From NCBI RefSeq assembly GCF_018402175.1, contig NZ_JAGYJK010000018.1, forward strand, positions 248,001 through 312,000: a DNA stretch of 64,000 bases, in the 5' to 3' direction. A program made the translations under genes and the position numbers. The notes under the pieces are model-generated. The model did not search any database. It was not told where the DNA came from and was given only the letters and a program-made list of their open reading frames with translations. Of this stretch, positions 53,986 to 61,322 are shown in pieces (position 1 is the stretch's first letter; each line of letters opens with the position of its first letter). The stretch is from Yoonia sp. (lineage in GTDB: Bacteria > Pseudomonadota > Alphaproteobacteria > Rhodobacterales > Rhodobacteraceae).

Positions 53986-54703
53986 GGAACTGTTCCGATC
54001 TTTCAAATAGGAATCTGGGCTGTTGAAGCCTTTCGCATGCAATGCGCCAAATGCGGTCAAAATGCAAGTATACCATTGTACACCGCCCATCAATCGTGAC
54101 CAGTTCGGCAATTGGTCAGTGCATCCAGCATTTGCATTGCTGTGCCGGCACCGATCTGGCTTTCTCAGGAAACCAACACGCGACAACCTTTGCGCCCAAG
54201 CCGCGACAGCGCTCTGCGGCCCGGGCGGAATGAGACGCACTGTGCGCTGCGGCGGACAAGGCCGCGCTGGCGACCAGCACGCAGTGGCGGTGATTATGCG
54301 CAGCGCGTTCCTCGAAGGGGTTGGACGGCATGATCGCCTTTTCGAGGCGACACCTCCAACCCACGTCTGGCAATTCAGCGAACATGTCGTAATGCATAAG
54401 GGCAAGCTGTCCGCCACGGGCAGCACCGCGACCGCAGCAGATCAGAGGCTGCAAATAACGTTGTAAAGCTGCGGCAGGGCGGTTGATTTGGAACCATCCG
54501 CGAACGTCGTGATAGCACCACCATACCGTCAACCGCTAAGTGCTTGTTTTTATGGTGCCCCCACACGGACTCATACTCAGCCCTGTAAGCAACTTAAGTA
54601 GTTGATTTACAATGATTTGTGTATTTACCTCAAAATCAAGTTAGTACCATAAATCCAACATTTCTAGTACCATATCACTGGCAGCTTACGACTTCATGGA
54701 TCA
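53986..54703. other. Upstream region of icd, decayed DNA
   Basis: About 720 bases with no supportable gene. Overlapping minus frames (to 54532 and 54426) have arginine/alanine/cysteine-rich translations with no domain. From about 54590 the composition falls to AT-rich. The stretch marks the change from core genes to the mobile region. Confidence 0.45.
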
Positions 54704-55156
54704 TCACTCATCCCTATCTCTTTTGCTGGTGTTGCATGACATGCAAAGGGCTTGGAAGTTTGACAGACCATCGGACCCACCTTTCGACCTTGGGATGATG
54801 TGGTCGATATGCAGTGCTGTTTGGGTTTCATGCGCACCGCACAGCTCACAACGATATTTGGCCCTTTTCAAAACTTCATATCGTGTAGAGCCACTGACAT
54901 ACCCATTGGATAGGCTTCTATGACCCCATATGGCCCCACCCCGTTTTTCAATGAACAGTGCAAGCCGATCATCACAAAGGGCGCTCAGTGCGGCTCTCCG
55001 TCGCTCTGACAGGCAGTCATCAACAAGCCTGTAGCCGACGATGGCTGATCCTGACTTGATGGGTTCCACAACACCGTTTTTAGTCAGCACATCGCCAACC
55101 ATTCGCTTCGTGCGCAGCCCGTAATATTCTATCTGGGGAGCGGCGCTGACGGGCAT
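54704..55156 (-). CDS. HNH endonuclease
   Basis: The 150-residue protein ends in a zinc-ribbon HNH domain: CELCGAHE, then LHIDHIIPRSKGGSDGLSNF with the His-Asn core, and ALCMSCNTSK with the second Cys pair. Such nucleases occur in phages, restriction systems and group I introns. The N-terminal 90 residues are not recognised. The frame is open to 55201, but its first 15 codons lie opposite an unrelated plus-strand coding remnant, so the ATG at 55156 is preferred. Its neighbours are gene fragments, which suggests a small mobile insertion. Confidence 0.85.
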   Translation of the reverse strand: MPVSAAPQIEYYGLRTKRMVGDVLTKNGVVEPIKSGSAIVGYRLVDDCLSERRRAALSALCDDRLALFIEKRGGAIWGHRSLSNGYVSGSTRYEVLKRAKYRCELCGAHETQTALHIDHIIPRSKGGSDGLSNFQALCMSCNTSKRDRDE

Positions 55157-55159
55157 CTG

Positions 55160-55324
55160 GTTACGCCTATCATGGTGCATATGATGGACGACAATGGCCA
55201 CTCAGTGATGGGCATACCGCACGAGGAGCTGCATCACGTTCTAGCCGAAGCTGCTGATGCTATTCCAGAGGCTGTGACTGGTATCTTTCAGTTTTGGCGC
55301 TCTCATGGTCAGCCGATTGCCTGA
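55160..55324 (+). pseudogene. C-terminal coding remnant, unidentified
   Basis: A frame with coding character but no start reads VHMMDDNGHSVMGIPHEELH, HVLAEAADAIPEAVTGIF, then QFWRSHGQPIA and a stop. It is a gene tail, perhaps of a YecA/UPF0149-like protein. It overlaps the end of the glyoxalase remnant on the other strand. Confidence 0.4.
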
Positions 55325-55416
55325 TGCACTTCTATTACGTTGCCCTCAGGATCATGGAAAAACACCTGATGCCACTCTTTCGCAAAGACAGTGCTGTCGC
55401 GTAAGTCCGAGATGGG
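55309..55416 (-). pseudogene. C-terminal fragment of a VOC/glyoxalase-family gene
   Basis: The minus frame reads SDLRDSTVFAKEWHQVFFHD, then PEGNVIEVHQAIG and a stop. This is the end of a vicinal-oxygen-chelate protein, with the metal-site Glu in NVIEVHQ. Its N-terminus lies at 56040-56183; the middle is missing and about 630 bases including a TPR gene lie between. Confidence 0.8.
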
Positions 55417-55523
55417 TTACCGATCTAGCCAAGCACACTGACTAGAGATCACAGATCAAGCGCGGGCAAACGATTTTGGAATCTCTGCTTGACCTATCCA
55501 GTTTAGCGCGTTCAAGTTTCTAG

Positions 55524-56048
55524 ATGCGTATCATTCTTCCAATACTGTTAGCCCTTTTCGCTCAGAATGCAGCTGCTGACGGATGTCCCGTGGCGCTGGA
55601 CCATTCGGTAGCGGTCGATAAGATTTACACAGAGCTGCAACTTGCACCTAATCAGATGACGGCAATACCATATTCCAATCAATTATGGGCGCTATGGCTG
55701 GAAGCACCAGATATGCCTTCACAGCTGATGCTAGATGAGGGCCTACGTGCAATACGCGTTGGTGACTATGTAAGAGCTGTTGATCGGCTCAATGCGCTTG
55801 TTTCGTACTGCCCGTTCTATGCAGAGGGCTATAATCAGCGGGCTTTTGTGAATTTTCTACGCACGGACTATCAGGCTGCCTTACCCGACCTCGATCAAGC
55901 GATTTCATTGAACCCACGCCACACTGGCGCTTTGACTGGAAAGGCGCGGACCCTCATAGAACTCGGGAAAGATGATGAGGCGCAGGTCATACTCAAAATG
56001 GCAGTTGCCCTAAACCCATGGCTCGGTGAACGCGCACTTCTAAGATAG
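55524..56048 (+). CDS. Exported TPR-like protein
   Basis: The 174-residue protein has a short Sec signal (MRIILPILLALFAQNAAA) and two or three TPR helices (RAVDRLNALVSYCPFYAEGY, QAALPDLDQAISLNPRHTGA, DEAQVILKMAVALNPW). Similar small periplasmic TPR proteins are common in Rhodobacterales, with unknown partners. Cysteines at mature positions (DGCPVAL, SYCPFY) could pair. The gene sits exactly in the break of a VOC gene and therefore arrived with, or caused, its disruption. Its own frame is intact. Confidence 0.78.
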   Translation: MRIILPILLALFAQNAAADGCPVALDHSVAVDKIYTELQLAPNQMTAIPYSNQLWALWLEAPDMPSQLMLDEGLRAIRVGDYVRAVDRLNALVSYCPFYAEGYNQRAFVNFLRTDYQAALPDLDQAISLNPRHTGALTGKARTLIELGKDDEAQVILKMAVALNPWLGERALLR

Positions 56049-56183
56049 GTTCAGAGGAGTAGCCTCAGGGCGGGGGAATGACTGGATCGGAATATCAGCT
56101 AGACCAAGAATGTTGGTGTAGAAGTCATGCAGCCTATCGACGTCTTCAGCGACATAATTGATGTGGTGGAACTCTAGCTTCAT
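56040..56183 (-). pseudogene. N-terminal fragment of a VOC/glyoxalase-family gene
   Basis: From the ATG at 56183 the minus frame reads MKLEFHHINYVAEDVDRLHD, FYTNILGLADIP, QSFPRPEATPLN and then a stop. This is a normal VOC N-terminus with the metal His in FHHINY. About 60 middle residues are missing; the C-terminus is at 55309-55416. Confidence 0.82.
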
Positions 56184-56249
56184 GGCTTAGTCTCTATTTC
56201 CCTTAGTAATGGAATACCCATGTTCCTACCCCTAACTAGTACTTCCTTC

Positions 56250-56660
56250 TTAGTTACTCTTACTACTCTCTAACCACTTATAATGTTTAAGCCTTCTAGC
56301 TATATACTGTTCTGTGGGTGTCACCTTGTTGGGTAGGTTTACAGTAACCCGTTTCTTAATCTCGTACCCGGTAATGTTGCCCTGAATCATCCCCTTAAAC
56401 TCCCTCTTATTGCTCTTTGTGTCCTGTTCAATCCCTTTCCCTGCAACTTGGACTGATGCGACGTGTAAGACCTTTTTCAGCTCCTCCTCCTTGTCGTGTT
56501 GGATAATGAAGCTGTCATGTATGCACAGAACGGGGACGCCTTGTTGCGTGAAGTAGTCAATGACCATGTTGGCTATGATGCTGTCCTTGTTCATCAACTC
56601 TAATGCTTTCCCTGTATTTAAGGCACCCTTGAGGTCTGGGAACTTAGTCACCGTCGTCGA
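56250..56660 (-). pseudogene. C-terminal fragment of a phage/plasmid replication-type protein
   Basis: The frame is coding from about 56660 (FPDLKGALNTGKALELMNKD) to the stop at 56250. The segment IIANMVIDYFTQQGVPVLCI, followed by HDSFII, resembles the motif C region (H-D) of single-subunit polymerases and phage replication proteins. The first ten codons of the open frame, beyond 56660, belong to the other strand's protease fragment, so the gene is truncated at that junction. GC is lower than in the core genome. Exact family unknown. Confidence 0.55.
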
Positions 56661-57048
56661 GGGGGGGGTTGCACGCACCGTGGAGGCTGTCGTTTCGCAT
56701 CCGGGCCATGCCGTCCTTCCGGCCGCCCAGGCCGGCGGGGTGGATCTGGCCCGGCTAACCCTTACAGTTATAGGTCCGCCGATGGCGCAAATTGTGATCC
56801 GCCCCGCTCAGCCTAGTGCGGTCGAGATCCGGGTGGTGACTAGGTCCGGTCATTACCGCGATATCCATTGCGGATTCTTAGGCCGGTCTGGTGACCTCGT
56901 CGAATTGTCCTGCTCGGTGGATTTGGGATGGTCTGGCGCCCCCGTAGTTCAGGATGGGGCTCTCGTAGGCATTTTGAGCGCACGCGGTCGGATACGATCC
57001 GTCGATATCGCTCAGGTGGCAGACGCTATGCGGCTCCGGACCTTCTAA
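56661..57048 (+). pseudogene. C-terminal fragment of a trypsin-like serine protease
   Basis: After a run of eight G at 56661-56668 the plus frame reads coding sequence: VEAVVSHPGHAVLPAAQAGG, then CGFLGRSGDLVELSCSVDLG and WSGAPVVQDGALVGILSARG. GWSGAPV is the nucleophile-serine motif of chymotrypsin-fold proteases. The His and Asp of the triad would lie in the missing N-terminal half. The open frame upstream of the G-run is antisense to the replication fragment, so the 162-codon frame is a chimera. Confidence 0.7.
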
Positions 57049-57230
57049 CGAGCAGTGTTTTGCATTATCATCCCCTTTAGCCCGGATTATGTGACCTCAC
57101 ATAGAAAAGTGTCGTTCTTGTTGGCGTAGGGGTTGCCCCCACCTGCCGCTCACCTATACTTTCTGCCGCGTGGCTTTTGTATTCTGAACTTGGAAAATCC
57201 TACTGAAAAAATTGAACAGGGGTCAATAAA

Positions 57231-57641
57231 ATGGCGGACACACTTCTTTACATTGGGATATTCGGAATTCCGCTCTGGATCTGGTTTTCTTACTCGCAAG
57301 GCTTCTGGGGCAGCCTAGTTGGGTTCTCACTTTCAGCGCTAGTATTAACAGTTCTGGGCATGGCACTTGCAAACGGTGAGTACTCTGAAAGTAGCTTGTT
57401 TGAATTTATTGGTCTTGGCTTTTTCACAGGTGTCGTGTGGGGAGGTATAGTATTTATTGGAATTGCTGTCTTGGCTGGTATGGCAGGGGCGTCATCGGGA
57501 GGGAGCGGTGGTACAGGCAGTGGTTTGTACGCTTATGAGTGTCGAGTATGCGGTTGGTACCAAGAGAGAGCAAAAAGAAGAAACATCTATAAATGCCCAG
57601 GGTGCGGGCGGAAAGGCGGCATTATCCCAAGCGAGGTCTAG
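57231..57641 (+). CDS. Small membrane protein with C-terminal zinc ribbon
   Basis: The 136-residue protein has three hydrophobic segments (LLYIGIFGIPLWIWF, LVGFSLSALVLTVLGMAL, FIGLGFFTGVVWGGIVFIGI), a Gly/Ser-rich hinge (GASSGGSGGTGSG) and a C-terminal zinc ribbon with two CxxC pairs (CRVCGW and CPGCGR). It matches no named family I know. Lower GC and position between fragments suggest it is accessory. The ATG at 57231 follows AGGGGTC. Confidence 0.65.
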   Translation: MADTLLYIGIFGIPLWIWFSYSQGFWGSLVGFSLSALVLTVLGMALANGEYSESSLFEFIGLGFFTGVVWGGIVFIGIAVLAGMAGASSGGSGGTGSGLYAYECRVCGWYQERAKRRNIYKCPGCGRKGGIIPSEV

Positions 57642-57692
57642 TTGTCTGATGCCACGGTTTTATGGTTTGATCCTTTCGCTGGAATAGAAGGA

Positions 57693-57789
57693 TGCGCTCT
57701 GGGGCAAGTTGTTTACGGCTACGCCACAAGCAGGCAGGCCATCATAGCCGCAATAAAGCGATCGCAGGCTTCGCTCGCTCAGCTGAGCC
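57693..57789 (+). pseudogene. N-terminal fragment of an IS481-type transposase
   Basis: The frame reads GQVVYGYATSRQAIIAAIKR, then SQASLAQLSR, the start of the IS481-group transposases whose usual opening is GQV-x-G-x-AT. It is cut at 57790 by the left end of the IS5-family element. The sequence beyond the right end of that element is unrelated, so this is not a simple insertion. Confidence 0.65.
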
Positions 57790-58841
57790 GGGCTCTGTTG
57801 CACAAATCTCGTGAGGGATTCATCTTGTGAATCCAGCGTGGTAGCTGGGATGTATGAGCAGACACACACCCCCGACTTACAAGACCAGGAACTGGCCAGC
57901 CTACAATGAAGCGCTTAAGCGCCGGGGCTCGCTGACGATCTGGTTTGACCCCGAGATGACCTGGGATGCCGCGCCGACAGGCAAGCGTGGTCGCCAGCAG
58001 ACCTACAGCGATACTGCCATTCAGACTTGCCTGACGATGAAGGTGTTGTTTGGCATGGCGCTACGGCAGACGACAGGGTTCGTCGAAAGCCTGTTGGGCC
58101 TGGTTGGCCTCGACTGGACGGTGCCCGACTTCAGCACGCTGTCGCGCCGCCAGAAAACCTTGGCCGTCAACATCCCCTATCGCGGCTCCAAGGGTCCGTT
58201 GCACCTGCTGATCGATAGCACCGGCATCAAGGTTGAGGGCGAAGGCGAATGGCACGCCCGCAAGCATGGTGGCGCGAAGCGGCGGGTCTGGCGCAAAATC
58301 TACCTTGGCATCGATGAGGAAACACTGGAGGTTCGGGCTGTTGAGATCACCGGGAGCCACATTGGCGATGCACCGGTTTTGCCCAACCTGCTCAGCCAGA
58401 TCCCGGCAGACCAGGAAATCGGCAGCGTCACAGCAGATGGGGCCTACGACACACGCAAATGCCACGATGCCATAGCTGACCGCGGCGCCCACGCCGTCAT
58501 CCCGCCCCGCAAGAACGCCAAGCCATGGAAGACCGTCACTACTGGCGCGGTCGCCCGAAACGAGGCCCTTCGCGCATCAAAATACCTCGGCCGTGCCCTG
58601 TGGCGACGATGGAGCGAATACCACCGCCGAAGCCGCGTCGAAACGAAGATGCACTGTATGAAACTGCTGGGTCAGCGGCTGATGGCGCGGGACTTCGACC
58701 GCCAAGTCGCGGAGCTTCAGGTCCGTATCGCCGTGCTCAACCGCTATACGGCGCTCGGCATACCCGTCACGGAAGCTGTGGGATAAGTCCGTCCGGGGAA
58801 AGGGGAAACTCGGCGTTCAACCGATTTGTGCAACAGAGCCC
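57790..58841 (+). mobile_element. IS5-family insertion sequence (intact)
   Basis: A 19-base perfect inverted repeat (GGGCTCTGTTGCACAAATC at 57790-57808, complement at 58823-58841) bounds a 1052-base element with one transposase gene. No target duplication is visible, and the two flanks look unrelated to each other. Confidence 0.9.
57854..58786 (+). CDS. IS5-family transposase
   Basis: The 310-residue DDE transposase has the N-terminal TTGFVESLLGLVGLDWTVPD region, the first Asp in HLLIDSTGIKVEG, the second in VTADGAYDTRKCH and the Glu in YHRRSRVETKMHCMKLLG. The element around it has perfect ends, so it is probably functional. It belongs to a different IS5 group from the transposase at 44908. 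The fragments at 59135 and 36728 are related to it. Confidence 0.95.
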   Translation: MSRHTPPTYKTRNWPAYNEALKRRGSLTIWFDPEMTWDAAPTGKRGRQQTYSDTAIQTCLTMKVLFGMALRQTTGFVESLLGLVGLDWTVPDFSTLSRRQKTLAVNIPYRGSKGPLHLLIDSTGIKVEGEGEWHARKHGGAKRRVWRKIYLGIDEETLEVRAVEITGSHIGDAPVLPNLLSQIPADQEIGSVTADGAYDTRKCHDAIADRGAHAVIPPRKNAKPWKTVTTGAVARNEALRASKYLGRALWRRWSEYHRRSRVETKMHCMKLLGQRLMARDFDRQVAELQVRIAVLNRYTALGIPVTEAVG

Positions 58842-59134
58842 ACTTGAAGAAGTAAAACAAAATGCAGTATACAAAAATACTCGGGAACGCTTAAGCAGCG
58901 TACCATTTCTATCAGAAAAATCTGTTGCAGAATTAGACCAGATGGCAGAAGAACAAACCAAAAATAATAAAAGGCGCGAAATAATTTATATCTGGTACAA
59001 AGAAAATTGTGTCAACTTTAACCTTAATTAGGTTTATCAGGTTGGTGAAATAGCCGGCTATCAAGAATGACATTGTTGCAGGACCCAGACGGCAAAGGAT
59101 TCGCATCACGAATTTAGGCGGTTAGACGGTTGGC
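58842..59134. other. AT-rich fragment with a gene tail
   Basis: Directly after the IS element a plus frame reads LEEVKQNAVYKNTRERLSSV, PFLSEKSVAELDQMAEEQ, then to a stop at 59029-59031. It is a low-GC coding tail with no start, of unknown family. The following 100 bases hold nothing recognisable. Confidence 0.5.
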
Positions 59135-59629
59135 ATGAGCAAGTGTGACCTCACCCGCTACCACACGACCAACTGGTTTGACTACAGTGCCTCGCTCAGA
59201 AAGCGCGGGTCTTTGTTGATCTGGTTGGACAACGATATGACCTGGCTCGCGCCGCATAAAGGACGACCAGGGCGGCCACTAGTCTTTTCGAACGCGGCGA
59301 TCCAGTTGTGCCTGTTGATAAAGGTGTTGTTCAAGCTGCCGCTCCGACAAACGACCGGGATGCTGGCCAGCTTGCTCCTGATGGCAGGTCTGGATTGGGG
59401 TATGCCTGATTACACGAAGCTCTCGCCGACGGCAAAAGACGTTGGCCTTCCAAATCTCGTATTGGCGCGTCGATGGGCCGCTTAACTTGCTCGTGGACAG
59501 CACCAGGATCAAGTTCCTCGGCAACGCTGAATGGCAGGCCTGCAAGCACGGTGTTTACGGCCGCCGCCAATGGCGCAAGGTCCATCTTGCGATAGATACC
59601 GTCACCACCGACATCAGGGCGGTGGAGTT
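59135..59629 (+). pseudogene. IS5-family transposase, frameshifted and truncated
   Basis: The first frame (LTRYHTTNWFDYSASLRKRG, LPLRQTTGMLASLLLMAGLD, MPDYTKLS) changes to the next frame near 59420 and continues as LAFQISYWRVDGPLNLLVDS, GNAEWQACKHG, HLAIDTVTTDIRAVEF. It is cut at 59630 by the left end of the IS3-family element. The catalytic C-terminal half is not found beyond the right end. Confidence 0.85.
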
Positions 59630-59647
59630 TGAGGTGCCCCTAGTTTC

Positions 59648-60526
59648 CTAGACACCTGCCTCATTCAGTTTCTGCTGTCTGTTTTCGAAGTCAACGGGTG
59701 ACAGCATTCCGTTGTTCGTGTGCTTGCGCTTTGGGTTGTAGAACATCTCGATGTACTCGAACACGTCCTGCCTTGCTGCATCGCGGGTTGGGTAGGTGCG
59801 GCGTCGGACGCGTTCCCGCTTCAGGAGCTGGAAGAAGCTTTCGGCAACCGCGTTGTCATGGCAGTTCCCGCGGCGGCTCATGCTAGGCTCCAGATTGTGC
59901 TGGGAAAGGAATGCCTGCCACTCGCGGCTGGTGAACTGCGAACCCTGGTCAGAATGAACCATCACTCTGGCCTTGGGCTTTCGCCGCCAGACCGCAGCCA
60001 GCAAGGCCTGAAGCGCCAGGTCCGTTGTCATGCGGGGTTGGGCGGACCAGCCGACCACACGGCGCGAGAAGAGGTCGATGACGACAGACAGGTATAGCCA
60101 GCCCTCGTGGGTCTTGATGTAAGTGATGTCGGTCACCCAGACCTTGTCAGGCGCATCCACCTCGAACTGCCGAGCAAGGGTGTTCGACGCGACGGCAGCC
60201 GGCCTCCCACCGTATCGTCCAGGGCGGCGCCTGTAGCCAACCTGAGCAGCGATGCCCGCAAGGCAAGCCAGCCGGGCGACCCGGTTGTCGGAAACCTGTT
60301 CCCCTTGATCCCGCAGATCGTCAGCCAGTTTGCGATAGCCATAGACCTTGCCGCTGTCGGACCAAGCCTGCCGGATCAACTCCGTCTGGCGTACATCGTC
60401 CCGCGCCCGCAGACTTAACGGTTCCTTAAGCCATGCGTAAAAGCCGGAGACATGGATCCGCAGCACCCGGCACATGGCACGGACACTGAACTCGGCCCGA
60501 TGCGCCTGCATGAAAGCGTACTTCAC
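59648..60526 (-). CDS. IS3-family transposase OrfB (integrase core)
   Basis: The 292-residue DDE integrase has an HTH_21 region (YGYRKLADDLRDQGEQVSDN) and the rve core with the triad in VWVTDITYIK, VMVHSDQGSQF and NAVAESFFQLLKRE. It overlaps OrfA by 4 bases and lies in the -1 frame relative to it. As usual for IS3, the active enzyme would be an OrfAB fusion made by ribosomal slippage at 60556-60562. The separate GTG start at 60526 would give OrfB alone. All catalytic residues are present. Confidence 0.95.
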   Translation of the reverse strand: MKYAFMQAHRAEFSVRAMCRVLRIHVSGFYAWLKEPLSLRARDDVRQTELIRQAWSDSGKVYGYRKLADDLRDQGEQVSDNRVARLACLAGIAAQVGYRRRPGRYGGRPAAVASNTLARQFEVDAPDKVWVTDITYIKTHEGWLYLSVVIDLFSRRVVGWSAQPRMTTDLALQALLAAVWRRKPKARVMVHSDQGSQFTSREWQAFLSQHNLEPSMSRRGNCHDNAVAESFFQLLKRERVRRRTYPTRDAARQDVFEYIEMFYNPKRKHTNNGMLSPVDFENRQQKLNEAGV

Positions 60527-60798
60527 TTTGCATTCTGCGCGAAGTACGCGGCCGCCTTTTTTAGGATGTCGCGCTCCTCGGTCACCCGGGCAAGCTCGCG
60601 CTTCAGCCGACGGTTCTCGGCCTCGTGATCCGCGCCAGGCTTCTTCGACTCAAGATCGCCAAAAAGCTTGATCCACTTATAGAGCGAATGCGTACTGACG
60701 CCCAAGCGCTCGGAAACCTCCCGAACAGCATATCCCCGAACACTGATCTGATGCACCGCGTCCCGCTTGAACTCGTCGCTGTAATTGCTCGTCCCCAT
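60523..60798 (-). CDS. IS3-family transposase OrfA
   Basis: The 91-residue protein has a helix-turn-helix that binds the IS ends (SDEFKRDAVHQISVRGYAVR, ERLGVSTHSLYKWIKLF) and a C-terminal leucine-zipper-like helix (NRRLKRELARVTEERDILKK). The start has an AGGAGG ribosome site. The slippery heptamer A-AAA-AAG lies in codons for LKK near the end. Confidence 0.93.
   Translation of the reverse strand: MGTSNYSDEFKRDAVHQISVRGYAVREVSERLGVSTHSLYKWIKLFGDLESKKPGADHEAENRRLKRELARVTEERDILKKAAAYFAQNAK
60556..60562 (-). other. Programmed -1 frameshift site A-AAA-AAG
   Basis: On the minus strand the heptamer is in the zero frame of OrfA as CTA AAA AAG. A -1 slip continues directly into the OrfB frame, which is open from this point. 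It is the standard IS3 signal for OrfAB production. Confidence 0.85.
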
Positions 60799-60842
60799 GT
60801 CGGCCTCCTAGCCTAAAAGTTAGGGGGCAAAGCGTCTACAAA

Positions 60843-61251
60843 TCTAGGTGTTCCATCCCGGATGATCACATAGACCCTCGTCGATCTGCATTTTTCATGG
60901 CACGATCGATTTTGCGCGAGGTTCGGGATGGGGATGCGACATGCTGATTTCTCTTCACAAGCAGGCAACGACGACGCCGAAGATCAGGGCTGCGATCCAG
61001 GCGAGCACAGACAAATGGCATGGTCGAGCGGTTCAACGGCCGGATCGAAGACGTCCTGCAAAGCCATCGATTCCAGAGCGGCGAGGACCTTGAGCAGACC
61101 ATTCTGCGCTATGTCACACTCTACAATCAGCAGCTTCCGCAGGCAGCATTGGCCTCAAGGACGCCCTTGCAGGCGATGAAGGACTGGCACAAACTCAGAC
61201 CTGAGCTGTTCAGGAAACAGCCATACTACCTCACGGGATGTGACATCTAGG
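60843..61251 (+). mobile_element. IS481-family deletion derivative with 6-bp target duplication
   Basis: TCTAGG at 60843-60848 and again at 61246-61251 flanks a 397-base element whose ends are TGTTCCATCCCG and the complement of TGTCACATCCCG (10 of 12 match). NCTAGN duplicated as 6 bases is the IS481 habit. Inside, the transposase start (LISLHKQATTTPKIRAAIQA near 60953) is joined to its end (QTNGMVERFNGRIEDVLQSH to TGCDI, stop at 61248), in different frames, with the middle lost. It sits inside the right inverted repeat of the IS3-family element. Confidence 0.85.
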
Positions 61252-61322
61252 GGCACCTCAGTGGTTAAAATGGCAGCATAACCAACGCAAAGCGCTGCTT
61301 CAAAAGCGGGCCCCACTACATA

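Larger units (their letters stand above)
59630..61260 (-). mobile_element. IS3-family element carrying a nested IS481-type insertion
   Basis: The ends are TGAGGTGCCCCTAG at 59630-59643 and its complement at 61247-61260. With the inner element and one target copy removed, the right repeat continues to match the left one further in (TAGAC shared). The net IS3 length is about 1228 bases, normal for the family. No 3-base target duplication is visible in the flanks. Confidence 0.85.

Noticed and set aside
54116-54532. 138-codon minus frame upstream of icd
   Set aside because: Arginine, cysteine and alanine-rich with no recognisable motif; competing frames are equally open. Treated as decayed DNA.
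54540-54580. tRNA-3'-end-like sequence on the minus strand (GGGGGCACCA near 54555-54564)
   Set aside because: It ends in CCA and could be an attachment-site copy, but the T-loop is not a normal TTCRA and no 5' half of a tRNA is present.
57642-59031. One gene interrupted by the IS5-family element at 57790-58841
   Set aside because: The left part matches an IS481-type transposase start and the right part does not continue it; composition also differs, so the pieces are of separate origin.
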